From: Silene conica
Taxonomy: Eukaryota; Streptophyta; Magnoliopsida; Caryophyllales; Caryophyllaceae
Length of the DNA stretch: 64,000 nt
Assembly: GCA_029255685.2 (NCBI GenBank)
Contig: CM055317.2
Coordinates: forward strand, 76,187,460 to 76,251,459
Direction of reading: 5' to 3'
Below, in pieces: positions 11,885-24,764 of this stretch. How positions within the stretch are numbered: position 1 is the first letter of the stretch; the number at the start of each line of letters is the position of its first letter. Under the pieces are notes generated by a model. That model had not been told where the DNA came from. It did not search any database and saw only the letters and a list, made by a program, of their open reading frames with translations. The translations under genes and the position numbers were made by a program.

Positions 11885-12830
11885 TTAAAACATATGACAT
11901 AACCAAAAGAGTCGTCTACTGCGGTGGGAATCGGAGGTTCGCCAACCTGGCAACCACTAGGGTGGTTTGGTCTCCGGGATCTACTATAGTAGGATGAAAT
12001 GCGGTTGATTGCCGGTGATGAAATCAAAAGTCGGTACTAGAGAAGATATAGTCAATTCAATAGCACGTTTGAAAGAAAAAAGTACAATGAATGGAACTAA
12101 AGTATTGAGGAAAAAAGAGGAAGTCATCTCATTCTTTGTGGATAACATTGATTTAAGGGCAACATCAGAAATTGGACATTAAAAAATGAAGGGATGCCTA
12201 GAACTAGAAGAGGGTACTCAATAGCATCACATGACAAGTTGGAACCAATTTAAGAGGAAGAAATGGTGAAAATCGAACTTAATTCAATTATGGTGTAAGA
12301 ATTGGAAAGAAGCTTGGTTGGTGAAAGTGAAGAACTAAGATCAGTGGAGATCCTTTCTCAAATCCTAACTAAGCAATGGATTTCAATTTCTAAACTACAT
12401 GATCTGGCATGCCTTTATAAATTCATTGCCACGCACTTTTATGGAAAAAGGAGAGCATGGAGCATGACAAATACCTTCTAATGCGATATTTTAGTCATAA
12501 TTCCATGGAATATAAATCAACAACAATAAGGAGACACTAGACGAATTTGGTTAGAGGTGATGAGAATCCTCCTACGTGTGAAAGGATTGTAAGCAAATTT
12601 GGGATTTTAGTTTGCTGGAAATCAAAAAATGAATATCTCAAATATAGGGGGTTTTAGGGTTTATGTTTTGACTTGGTATTTAAGATTAATTGAGATAGTG
12701 AATTAATTTTCAGGTTTAAGTGATATTTAAGGGGTTATAAAATTGGACTTAAAAAAAAGAGTTATTTATAAAAAATAATGCATAAAATGATTTATTTACA
12801 AAATTCTCTAGATTTAAAGTCACTACGTAG
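11885..12830. other. Intergenic, no gene; inverted partner of 3.2-kb block
   Basis: No intact ORF. 11900-12600 has a more balanced base composition than its surroundings and could be decayed coding sequence of a transposon, but I recognise no domain. About 12690-12812 is an inverted copy of about 3212-3312. Confidence 0.4.
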
Positions 12831-15326
12831 CATTTACGACACAAGATCTTCGTGTATTTGAAAACTGGGAAGAATCAATCCAGTTAAATCCCCATAACAC
12901 TCGAATGATCACTTTAATCACCAACAACAAACCAAACCATTGTTATTTTAGGGTAAATTGAAGGTGCGGGAGTTCACTATTTGATTAATGGAAACTATAT
13001 CCGCCATTGTTAATGGTCAGTTCTTGAATCATGCACTTAATCAGTACAAGTGTCTTTCTAAATTCAATTATATCATCTTCATCGTTCAATTGTGATTCAT
13101 GTTCATTTTTCATGTTTCATGTATTGTCAAGTTTACATTTTATTTTGTATTGATTTAGGCAGTGACGGAGACCAGGATTTACAGTTAAACTCGAAAAAAA
13201 TCCGACTACTGAAGTTTATTTATCAGCAGGCCTCCAGTATATGTGATGATTATACGTTACATTGTATGATTTTGTATATTGTTAATCTGGAAAAGTTACT
13301 GGTTTTGCTTCATTGTGGCTAGATAACTTTGATTCTACTCTAATTATGTGTATCATTCTTCTTAATGGTTTGCAATCGAATTTAGTGTGGCCGTGGATGT
13401 CGATTTTTCGAGCAATGTTTATTGTTTAGGGGTTGTTGATGAATCAGATGTTGTAATACACGATCCTTGGTGAAAATTTGCCTGAAATGCATTTTTTCTT
13501 TGATGGGCTCTTCTTATTCCATTGTGTACCCGTGGCTGATACTCGACATTCGGACATGAGTATGACAATCGGACACTTGGCAAGCACTCATATTCGATGT
13601 TTCTAAATGAGTCCGAGTAACACATATTAGCGCTAATTCAGCTATTGAATTATTTAGAAAGGTTGGTTGCTTAAACATTTGTTTATGGTTGGCAATTATC
13701 AGATGATCCTGTATCTATGTAGTTTACTTAAGGATTTGAATCCTTTTTTTAATTTTTTTAGTTGTCATTTGAAGTGCAATATGTGCAAGGGCTTGCTTGA
13801 ATTAGGGTAGTTTTTATGGGGGGAGTGGAGGAAAAAATAACAATGGAAAATGGAAGGTAGTAGTGGTGGTGGTGGATAAGATGAACAAAGGGGTATAGTT
13901 TACGCCATAAACGGAGTAATAGTTACCCACTTCCGTCAAGGGTTATTGATTTTGGATGCTTGCAGATGCCTGTGGTCACATATTTCTGGTAGGTATAGAA
14001 ATTTTTTTTATCTAAAACCTGTGCATGCTAAAATTTCAACTTGATTTTGTACCTTAATGAGATTGCCAGTGCTAAATAAAGCTTTATTTGCCCGACACAT
14101 CTGATACTAGGTACAGTTCAGATTAGTTTAGTTGGACCTCAAGAAGTAGGAGCTCACCAAATGCATGAATGTTAAGAAATGTGTTTTTGCAGTCTAAGAT
14201 CTTTGGATTGATAATGGTAGAAACTTCGTCATTTTGGACATTCTTTCCAAATGCATGAATGTTAAGAAATGTCTTCAGATGTGATCCTATTAACAATTTA
14301 AAGCATGATATCCATATTGATGGATGTGAGGGCTATGTTGAGAAGGTAAAAGTCAGCTTAAATGAGACTGTATGTCACCTAATTTTGACGAATTATCATT
14401 TAGTGCTAATCTTTTTTCTTCTCATCTTTATCACCTTTTGCTTCTTCGTCTTAATTTGTAATGGTGTTGGTATTCCGTCTTCAATGGAGTTCTCTGCAAT
14501 TTTCATCTAGTGTCATATGGAAATAACCCCTTTGTGTTTCTAAAACAAGGTTAAGCCTGCGTACATAGGATCCTCCTTACCTCGCTATATATGCCCTTGA
14601 GGCATTGGGTTAATGTTATTGTATTTTCCTTAAGCTAAAACCTATTGCAGTTTGTAAAAAAGAGGGTGTCATAGTCCAGCAAAGTTGGTAGGGGAAAGGC
14701 ATTTATTTTCTATGGTGTCACGAATAGTTTATAAAATTCTTGTACGAGATCAAAAATAACCTGCTCTTAGAGGATTTGCTTTTGTCTTACCATGGTCAAA
14801 GTTTAACGATATAGAGAGTGGATGAGTAACAAGCATGCTAGGCAAGGGAGAGCTAGTTGTGAAGTTAATCATAGTTCTTAGTTGTATATTATGTTTTTAT
14901 TTAATTGTTGCTCTTTTCTTTGGATTAGTTTACTTGTTCGCGGTATGCCTTCTGCAGTAGTTTGCTAACTGCTTCTTGGCAGTCCCTTAGGGGTTGGCCT
15001 TAAATAAAACATACCTATCTAAGAAAAATGATACCCAAAGAGAAAAATTCATTTCAGGGATGTCTAAATTACTGACATATCTGCTAGAGCTGCTTCTATT
15101 AATTATGCTGTTTTGGAGTATATTGCTTGTGTGCTCCCTTTATATGCGGTGCATCTGTAGAATGTTTGCGAGCCTACAAAATTAACACAAAAATAATGTA
15201 CAAGCTTTGCACACACCAAATTTAGTGGGGAAAAATGCAAAATAAGGATATAATTTAGAAAGAAGAGTGTGCAAAGCTGGTGGCCTAAGGTAGCAAACCC
15301 TTTCTATTGTGTCATATTGGTGGAAT
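12831..15326. other. Unassigned DNA downstream of the first CLC gene
   Basis: No gene could be supported. An ATG at 12991 opens a short reading frame ending in a possible splice donor, but no convincing chain of exons follows. At 13159 'cagtgacggagaccaggattt' resembles a common plant transposon end. A 26-bp direct repeat 'ccaaatgcatgaatgttaag' (continuing 'aaatgt') lies at about 14157 and 14247. The part next to 15326 is probably the 3' untranslated region of the minus-strand CLC gene. Confidence 0.35.
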
Positions 15327-18300
15327 TCATCTCTGCTTTTCTCTTCCCCTAGGGAATATAGTTTGAATGTTGTGGGCTCTCAAATCTTGTCTTGTTAGTA
15401 TTCCAATAACCGGATGTATCTGCACAAAAAGAGGTATTTTTTGATGTTCAGAAAGATTATTTCTGTTTTTAAATTGCATGTTGTCAGTCGTATATCAGTA
15501 TGGATTGTATCGAACAGGACTTGTCTTGGTTGCACATATGAAAGCTACAGTAGTAGACTAGCAGTAAGAGCTGTTACTTACCCCAGATCCGTGGTACTTG
15601 GGTACAACAAGCAGATGTCGGAGAGCAACCTGCCGAAAGAGCACCATTGCCTTTGCTGCAGACATGTCCTCTACAACGGTGTAAGGAGTTCTGTTAGTAA
15701 AAGGGTGTAGATCAACGTACATCTCCATCTCATGTTTTGATATGGCGATTTGTTCAAGATTCGTATCTCTTACTGCCAGCTCAGCCCATGTAAATCTTTC
15801 TCGCACTTCCCATTCCTCTGTTTGTCTTACTTCTGGCAGGAACCATTTCTTCTTCAGCACAGCGATGAGGTGAGTTCTCAGTATTAGCCCCTGCAGCTCT
15901 GTTAATTTGGTATTATGTGGGTTTTGTGGAACTGGGTCATCATTGAGCACTGGAAAACCATTGTGGGTAGTGTTCTTCAGCACATCCACAATTCGAGAGA
16001 CCTTCTCGACTCCGTGCAAACTGACTAATGGAGGTTTCACATGAGCAAGCTCGCCAACAGTGATGTTCCTCATCCATGGCTCTGGGTTTGAGTCTAGGAA
16101 AGGCAGGCCTTTCAGCTTTAGTAGTATCTCATATATGCTTGGGTTGAAGCAGTCTCCCACAGTTTTTGAAATGAGCAGTACAAGCATTGTAATGGGGAGT
16201 AACAGTAGATTGTTGGTGAGTTCAAGTAGAATTACACAAAGGGAAACCGTCATCCTCATTGAGCCAGACATGAGGGATGCGGCACCAAGAACTGCAAAAA
16301 GCCCCTCGTCGATGTTTGTGTACCTTTTCATGGCCAAACCGAATAATCGCCCGTAGGATGAACCGATTAGAATGATAGGAAGAAAGAGTCCGGATGGAAC
16401 TGCTATACCAAAGGTTAAGAGCCCTAGGATAGAGTACATTGTGAAGTAGATTAATAGAGAGATGAGATGAAATTCTTCAGGAGTATTTGTTGAGAAGATG
16501 TTCCGAACAGCATTATCATTGGTTGAAAAGAGTAAGCTAGCAAGGTCATTGTAATAGCCTTCTGGACAGTTGAATCGTTTAAAGTTCCCTTTCCCTCCCC
16601 TTGTCGAGCAAACAACATTGGGAAGGGATGGATTACATTTTGTGCAATTAACAAGGAATGGTAAGCTGTACATGCAGACAGATGTGAAGACCGAGACTGT
16701 AAGACTTAGTAGTATCTTTGCCAACTTTCCTTTCCTGCAACAGAATCAACAGTTAGAATACGCTGACAAAATGGAGAGTTATCCTGCTTGGTTCAGTCTG
16801 GACTGAAAGTGGCGCGACAACAGTTTGAGTAATTTTGAGTCCACTGTTTTCTTGTATGGTATCATTTTGGGTACAGATCAATCAGGTAATTTTCAGATCG
16901 GTGGTTGTGGTTTGGGGTAATCATGGATTCTGGTTATTAAGGTCTTGTTCAATTGAGTCACTTCAGTGAGGTTCATTTTCAGGTAGGATCTATTCACTTT
17001 CGGGTCTGCCTCAGGTTCTTTTCAGAACCGTATGCATTGACTGTTGAGTCAGTTCAGTCCGGACTGGTCAAAGGTCTTCTTCTTTTTAGCACCTTATTCT
17101 TATGAATGGAAATATAATATGCAAGCTATCTTAGAATCTGAACCCATAAATTAAATTGGATATCTTACTCGTTGATGAGACTGTAAAGTCTGAGGACTAT
17201 TTGAAGAGCATAGTTGTACATACTTCCAAGAACACCACCCATTAGTCCTATAAGGATGACAGGGATGAGATCCATTATGTGGTAGCTTACAGAGACATTG
17301 CTGACATCAAACATGATGAGGTCGTCATTGCCAAAGAGCCCACATTCTCCAGAACTGCAATACTCTATGAAAGCTCTAAGAATCACAACCACCAAAGCTG
17401 TGCTAAAGAAAATTCTCCAAAGGAGAGAACTCCTCCACCATGAGGCAACTTCTTCCAGAGCAAAGAGAACACCTCCTATTGGAGCTCGGAACGCTGCACA
17501 AACTCCTGACGAAGCACCGCAGGTAATCAGATCTCTCATATCCCTATCATTGTTCATCAAGCGAAGCCATTGCCATTTTATATGATATTTCTCATTTCCT
17601 CCTTGACCAAGTATGGAAGCAATGCAAGCACCAATATGAACCAAAGGTTCTTCTTTGCCAAGGCCTAATCCAGCAGAGACGGCTCCGATACTCCCAATTA
17701 TCTGTTGTGGCAGTCAAGTGGGCACCAGTTAGCCATCATGCAGGTAATTGTTTAAGCTTTTTTATTCATGAAATGTTTATTTTAAGTGTTTGCAACTATA
17801 TATGCAGTCCACTTCAATACCATTATCACTTAGTTTGAACCTTGGTATTCTAAGTTACTACTTCCTCCATTTTTATATAATGTACCCATTTTATTAAAAT
17901 ACTACACTCATATATTCAACAAATGGGAACATTATATAAAAACGGAGGATAGTATCTTTTAGCCATCATATTGAGTGGACTTCTTTACATGATATTGTTG
18001 TCTTTTAGTAGTATACTGTGGTCATCCACTGCAGATGGCTCACTTAAAAGTGGTTCAGTAGCCTTTTAAGATGTCAAAAATAAGATCTTCCTTGAGTGTC
18101 AGTCTTCTTGTTGATGGCGAAAAGCCGAAAAGCCATTAAAAAATGTGATTAATAAAACAAAATAACAAACACAGGTAGAATCATGAGCTGATCAAGTTAA
18201 ATTATGCTCATGACCTTCTGAATTCCTATATATGATAATTCATTTGCTTATATACTTGAATTACTCAGAATAATATGGCCTGACTATGATCCTACGTACA

Positions 18301-20388
18301 TTAACATTTTCAGAAGTGTTTGATTATATACTATTTTCCAACATGGCTGGCCACCTCCAACAAACCTGTTTCCTTTGCTTAGTTGGATGAATTGGAAGGG
18401 TAAGGCAGGGAAACAAAGTCCATTGTTTGGTTAGTAAAGTGTGACAGTGTGTTGTGGGGATATTAAGGGGAGGGAAAAAGGAGAGTTCTGTTTCTTTTCT
18501 ACATGGCAAACTAAAATGCTTTCAACCTGAAAAGTTTTGCTAGGACCGGACCAAGGCTCCCTTCCCCCATTCGCCCCTCCCATTCTACTGCTGTTTCCAA
18601 ACTGTGGTTAACATATACTCGCTGCATCCCATTTACATTACCTCATTTGATAGTCAACTGTTACTGTAACCAATACCTAAATCATACGGAGTGATATATA
18701 ATCAATACAACTTTTTGAATTTGATAATATGAAAATGTCTTTTTTGTTTGATAAATTAAATGTTTCAGATTTCACAGTATAAATTTTGAGAAAGTTATGG
18801 TTATAATTGACAGTTTGACACTGGTTGACTACTAATGCGAAACTAGAACTATATACATGGATGGATCAATGGAGCGAGTAGATTATATATTGAAGAAAGA
18901 ATATTAGAGATACGTATAAAGATCATAGAAAACTGACTTTAACAAGCAAGGTTGGCACTCCATACATATTCGGAGTATCAACGCCATTAAGGTAAGCTTT
19001 AATTTCTGGTATTCCAGGACCAGCAGCAGTTGGTGCGAAAAAGACAACTAACAGAGTAGCACTTAGAGTAAGTACGAAATTAATCCCTGTCAACATTACC
19101 AGTCCCATCATATACCTGCACTCAAAATAGTAAAAAAACCAGCACACTATAATTCATAGTATTTAGATTGAATTCTGCGTGTTAATAGTAATATAGTTTG
19201 GGTGTCAATCACCTCTCTTGTTTAACATAGTTGGAAATTAGAAGCAGCTTGTAGCCAGCAATGTTTTCAATAGCAAGATTGATTAGGGTAGCAATGAGGC
19301 CCGTCAGTGACCCGATGAGAAATGCTAGTTTCCATTTTAAAAACACATATTGCAGTGATTGATTTCTGGATCGTTGTCTGAAATCCTGCTTGAATAGTTC
19401 GTTCTCCTTGATTCTGCATCAATATAGAAAAGTATTGGCGTGGCTGAATAATGTTTAGTTTCTGAAAAGAGTGATGCATCTGAGTATTTAGGAACTGTGT
19501 TACTCTGATACACGCATCTAAGACTTAAGCACAATACTTCATGACATTTTTTCCCCTAAGCCAGATCATGAATATTTTTTTTCATAAAAGATAGCCACCC
19601 ACACTTAAACACATACCCATACAAAAAACTTTTGACCGACTCCTATACCTACATAGGTGAGAAGTAAAGAAGACGAACAGTTCATGACTCTGTATCAATA
19701 TCGAGAAGCACTGGATACCTGAATAATATTTAGCTTCTAAATGTAGTGATGCATGTGTGGAACTATGTTATTGTGATTCATCATATACATCACGTACTCG
19801 GTATCAAGTACTTTCCACTTGCACATACTTGTGATACTCGGACACTTCGCTTTTAATCCAAAACACAAATCATGAAGATTCTTCATGAAAGATAGCCAAT
19901 CATATCCATATGCTTGAACATGCATCCATGTCAAAAACTTTGACCAGCTCCAACACAGGTTAGGAACGAAGAAGATGCGCACAAACTAAAACACATTCAC
20001 TCACAATATCTAAATGGGCTCATGTAGTTAATATGTTATGTTTTGTTTGTTGCTTTTTTACAGAGAAGTCCATAATATAGATGCAGGCAATCTTACCCTT
20101 ATCACTTAGCAGTTGATACTAACAGAGTAACTGATTATGCTGACAGAAACTAGAAAGAGGGAGAGATAAAGCATACTCGTAATCGAGGCTTTCTATATGT
20201 GACAGCTTAGCTCCCACCAGAGCAAAATGGCTAGCAGAGACGGTTGTATTCCGTTTAAGAAGAGGTTGGTGTAAGGAGTCGCATTCAATGTCTGTTCCTC
20301 TTGCAACTACTTCTCCATTCTGATGCTCTAATTCCATTCTTTGTGTGCTTGTTTGCTTCAATGGTAATGGTTCTTTTGTTTCTGCCAT
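15327..20388 (-). CDS. CLC-type nitrate/chloride-proton exchanger, paralogue 1
   Basis: Plant CLC anion transporter of the CLC-a/b type, expected at the vacuolar membrane, where family members exchange nitrate or chloride for protons. Exons (minus strand): 20177-20388, 19213-19413, 18938-19115, 17169-17701, 15582-16734 and 15327-15419. They total 2370 nt and 789 residues, and all introns are GT-AG. The ATG at 20388 is chosen over one 15 codons upstream because it has the expected N-terminal length and follows the family start. Seen: selectivity motif GPGIPE at residues 170-175 (proline, nitrate type); gating glutamate E214 in GKEEP; proton glutamate E281 in LFALEEVASWW; tyrosine in FNPSIY; two C-terminal CBS regions ending near GILTRQDLRAHN. 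Oddity: the motif normally reads GKEGP, so G215 has become E. Exon phases match the neighbouring paralogue exactly. Confidence 0.93.
17861..17949. mobile_element. Small Stowaway-like MITE in CLC intron 3
   Basis: The ends 'tcctccatttttatataatgt' (trimmed) and 'acattatataaaaacggagga' are inverted and flanked by TA. It lies within intron 3 (17702-18937), clear of both splice sites. Confidence 0.75.
18618..18878. mobile_element. Possible second MITE in CLC intron 3
   Basis: Short inverted ends CTCGCTGCAT and ATGGAGCGAG (one mismatch) are flanked by TA. Subterminal 'agtcaac' and 'gttgact' words are also inverted. The repeat is weaker than in the other MITEs, so it is either old or only MITE-like. 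Confidence 0.5.
19395..19980. repeat. ~290-bp direct duplication in CLC intron 1
   Basis: About 19395-19680 and 19685-19980 share a series of collinear blocks: 'gcatcaatatag' / 'gtatcaatatcg', 'tgaataatgtttag' / 'tgaataatatttag', 'agtgatgcat', 'cataaaagatagcca' / 'catgaaagatagcca', 'aaaacttttgacc' / 'aaaactttgacc'. The left copy reaches into the intron 1/exon 2 junction. It is a diverged tandem duplication. Confidence 0.65.
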
Positions 20389-20536
20389 ATTTTCACTTTT
20401 CAGTCTCTGGTTAATGGTCTTCCTATATGCCAAGCATTTCGTAGAGTTAGATAGTTAGCTTAATTCTTCTTTATATGATTCCTTAAATTAAGTTACGTGT
20501 ATGTTTTTACTGCATCATTGATGAGCATACCTTCTC

Positions 20537-20545
20537 TTTTATATA
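20537..20545 (-). promoter_or_regulatory. Likely TATA box of CLC paralogue 1
   Basis: The minus strand reads CTATATAAAAGAG here, about 150 bp upstream of the chosen ATG at 20388. This would place the transcription start near 20505 and leave a 5' leader of about 115-120 nt. It is the only good TATA match in the near upstream region. Confidence 0.6.
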
Positions 20546-23500
20546 GTCCATTCACACGTCACTTCACAGTGGGCGCCTAATTCCTTGGAGCAGCCTAATA
20601 TATGCGGAGAAAATAAAATGAACTTTAACATATCTGTTCTTAGGAACTGAGAGGATGTCCTTAAGACACTTGGACAACAATCATTCTGATTTCTGATTAC
20701 CAATATTATTTTATGTTAAATATGAGTATATCTTATGTTCTAACTATTTTTCTCTAGCTAGGTAGTACTTTTGTGGCTATGTCACCTTGACTAGTTGACT
20801 CGTTTGTGAAGTGTTGTGTTTGACAAGTATTGGGGTGTCTGGAGTCGGATAAGTTATTTTTTCTGAAATTTTCAATTTTTTGGTTTGAAATGAAGTGTCA
20901 AGGTGTCGTGTTGTGTCATGTTGTGACTGACTTCATGTCTTAAACAAGTGACCCAAGTGAATTATCTGATAACATAGTCATTATTTGCGTATTTTTGGTG
21001 TGGACGGTAGTTGGGTTGTTTTTTATTGTTTATGTAATCGTTGTCGATTAATGTTTTGTTATGTTCATTATCTTTAATTGTGTTTTAATTGTGCTTAATG
21101 AACATGTTTGCTTTATCATGAGCTCATGAATTCATGGATCATGACCCAAACTAATGAAAATTGCACCTTTTTCCTATGATTCCCCTCCTACTTTTTTTGT
21201 CAGTAGGGTGATGTTGAAAACCACTCTTTACCTTTGTTAATAAATCCACGTCAATTTCAACACTCCGTCATGGTATTGTGGAGAGCTCTTATCGGAATAT
21301 TTCTTGTGTGTAATAAAATGAGACGACAAATGTAGGGAGTAGGATTTCTAGTTGAAATATCATGGGTTATATTAGGGCAGAGGTTAAAATGAAATTTTCG
21401 ATAGCAATTTTTTTTTCTTATAGTCTAAATATATTTGCTAAGGCCTCATGTTCATGGTTTTCAGTCGCAAAAATTAATAACTTTAACTAGTTTTTAGGGA
21501 TTTGGGTTATTAGAGTGCTAGCCCGTGCTACTATGTAGCTCTCCTGGTTATATATGCCTTTTTCTTAGGCTTATACATAGGTATGTTACTACAATGTGAA
21601 AAAGTTGGGTTAACAGACTAACAGTGTAGGAAATTTAGGTCTTTGGGATTTTGCAAACATAATTACATATGGTAAATGGACTGGCCTGGCTTGAATTTCA
21701 AAAATTCACGAGTATTTCTGAAATATTTGCAAGCATTATTCAATTATTACTGAAATACTTGACTAAGTGATATGTAATGTAACTAAATAATTGAGTTCTG
21801 CAACATAATTCGAGCATTTTAATATCATGCTTCTTGGTCAATATTTTTTGATACGATCTTGTTTAGTTTGGGTTCAAGCCGAGTAGGATCACAAGGGCGA
21901 GTTTTAGAACTTTGACATTGTTGCATAAATTGCATTACCAGAATTCGAATTTGAGATGAAAGTTAATGGCGTTAGGTGGGTGATTGATTACCTTTTCTTT
22001 ATCTAATTTAGCAGCAATTACAGCTTCTCAAATATACTTTAAATCAATTTTATTGTCATGTATTGCATGCAGATTGAGTATCTTGAACCAACTTCCAGCC
22101 ACTTGGAAGCCTGTTCATCCACATGAAACAAATTTCCGTCTCCATACATTTGTGTAACTTCAAGGATTCAATTTGCACCAGTCACACCTCACATGATAGT
22201 AGATGAGGTGTCAATTTTTTTGCCAGGTAAACATTAACTTATTTATGCATTTTTGTACGAAATGCAAATAAAACGAGTATGGAACAAGAGTTGGATAAAA
22301 TGAAATCAATCAATGGTGGGAAATAAATATAGCTCTTCACGCCATCGAAATGTTATCTTATCCATAATTATTGCATCATGATCCTTGAGAGTACCATGAT
22401 ATGTAGGGTGATGATATTATCCAGCTAATATTAGGATTCTATGGACACCAACCAAATTGTATGTTTGTCACACTAGGATTTTGGGTATCATATATTCTCA
22501 ACCACTTCCTTTTTCTAATATAGATTATTTATTAATAAGTTTGTTTTCAAACCAATTGAAATGTTTGTCATCACACATTTATTAGTATAATATTTTGACT
22601 TAATTAGATAACGTTTTCCCAAATACTTGTGCGAAGTATTAGATATTTGGACCATAGTAGGTTTTTTTACTCTTTATTTCTATTCTAGCTAGAATAACTT
22701 TCCCAAATACGGATTATGTTTGAAGTTAATCACTTGTCCATGTTAGGTATTACTACCCGAGTCTAGACAAGCCTGTCGATTGACATGTTCAACGTGTTAG
22801 CACAACGGATTATGTTTAAACTTAATCACATGTCCATATTAGGTATTTCTACACGAGTCTAGGTAAGGCAAGTGTGTCAATTGGCATATTTAAGGTGTTG
22901 GTTTACACTTGTCTTGGTTTGAGGATATTTCCTATAATCGAGGTCCAAGTTCTATTATTTGTGCAACAAATCACGAGGGGGTTGAGTCCCCTGGGCCCAT
23001 GCATTCCCGCATCACCACATAGATCATATAAGCCACCCTTCGAGTGCTGCAGTGGCCAAATGGTCATCGCCCCAAGTAGTCTAGTGTTCTTATGTTTTAT
23101 CTTCACTAAAGTCTGTTTTCTCAATAAAGATCGGATCATCGGATCTACTTTATATCTCAACAAATTTAATTTACAATGAATGAACTTATATAATCGCAAA
23201 CTTCTAGTTTATTGAACAGTATATTAATTTATTGCCGGCTAACTTTAGTTTCCTTTAAAAAAAAAATGACTTTTGTTTTAATTATGTTAAAATAAAATAA
23301 AGGAAAGATTACTATTTGGGGCCTCAAATTAAGCTGCCCTCTCAAATTCATTAGGCGGCACCTCGATACTGAGTCTAGGCTACATTACAAATCCATGAAA
23401 TTTAGAGAATGAAATTTATTACATACAAATCAAGCTAAAAAGTCACAGTCGTTGGATCCACAGATCCAAATTAAATGGGACTGTCCACCAACTTCAATCT

Positions 23501-24764
23501 TGTGCATTTGTGATACTCCTTTTGTTGTCACTGCTTGTCCTTAACACAAGGCAAATAACACTTATAGACTTGTAAATTGCTTAGTTTGCCAACTTTTTGA
23601 TACTCCCACTCCTATTCGCCGCATTTGAATGCTTTTCGATTTTTTATTTCCGCATATATATACCAAGTAAATTAGATAAGACGATCAGTTGATGTTTAAT
23701 CTACTTCTGTGTGGACATGTAGAGCTTTTGTTGCATTCTATTTGTAGGTTTCCAGTTGTTGCACTACAAACTCCATACCATGTAGTGGATTTAGTGAAGC
23801 TAAGTCTGTTTGATTTTCGACAGGGAGATGAATTTTAGATCAGCTAGAACATCTTAAACTCGGAGTAGTAAACCTTGATATGGTGGCTCACTTAGATTTA
23901 ATGTTATAGTTCGGCAATGGTATTTTATTATTTATAGGTTCCAATTTTATTGAAAATACCGCGAAACTGATGAATGTTGCTTTGTAGACATTCATGTGAA
24001 TTTCTTAAGAAAAAAAGAACGTGTTTGGTACACTATTTCAGTGCACCAACACTCGATGTTCAAGGCTTTGCTATTAGGGGGTTCCATTCTTAACTATTAC
24101 CTGTTACACCATTAGTCCATTATATTTTCATAAATTGTGATCTGATGTTCAGACTGGAACAGTTTATCTGCGCGAATGGCCATCATAATTGATGAGCAGA
24201 GCCAAAAAACGATCCCTTTAGTACAAATTGTTAGTGACCTTGTAGGTTTTCTGCGTCCATATGGTAACATGATTAACATTTTTTAGGCTACTGCCAATAG
24301 GGTAAATCTATTGGAAGTAATCAGCACAAGGATGTTGCCTTGGTTTAATATTTTTTTGGATGTAATATGCTATATTGCATTCTCTTACAGGCTTACAGCC
24401 ATGTTTTGTGGAATGGTGTTTTGCTCTTTGGCTCTTCGCTTTCACAAGCAAATGAAAAATTATCTGAAAAAAGGCAATTGGCTTCAAATTCACTCTTTTC
24501 CTTGATATATTAATATTACTCATACATTTCAAAGTATACTAACAACTTTATGTGCTTTGCTCTTTAATTATAAAAACTCGTGTTACAAAACTTGCTTCTG
24601 ACATAGCGGTTTACCTTCCAATTGAGGCATGTGGGAAATTTACACTCTTTTCTACCAGCTGTTGACAGAAGAATTGTATGAGCTTTGTACAGTATATCAT
24701 ATCTAAAATATAGCCAATGTGACTAAAATTTGCTTATGCTTTCTTCGAGTATACATTCCGTTTT
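20546..24764. other. Spacer between the two CLC genes
   Basis: No gene seen in 4.2 kb. It should hold the distal promoter of paralogue 1 and, near 24765, the 3' untranslated region of paralogue 2. A ~95-bp tandem duplication lies at about 22711-22870: 'cggattatgtttgaagttaa' is repeated 95 bp later as 'cggattatgtttaaacttaa', followed by 'gtccatgttaggtatt' / 'gtccatattaggtatt'. A GC-richer patch at 22960-23090 carries overlapping ORFs on both strands without a recognisable domain. Confidence 0.5.

Noticed and set aside
12991-13322. Possible two-exon start of a plus-strand gene (ATG at 12991, donor near 13018, acceptor near 13158)
   Set aside because: The second 'exon' begins with a sequence typical of plant transposon ends ('cagtgacggagaccaggat'), no further exons join in frame, and no domain is recognisable.
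14259-14345. Possible internal exon encoding 'CDPINNLKHDIHIDG' between good-looking splice signals
   Set aside because: It cannot be linked in frame to other exons, and the upstream part is a 26-bp direct repeat. Left uncalled.
22874-23199. Overlapping ~100-codon ORFs on both strands
   Set aside because: No family resemblance, no splice context and mirror ORFs on both strands. They look like chance ORFs in a GC-richer patch.
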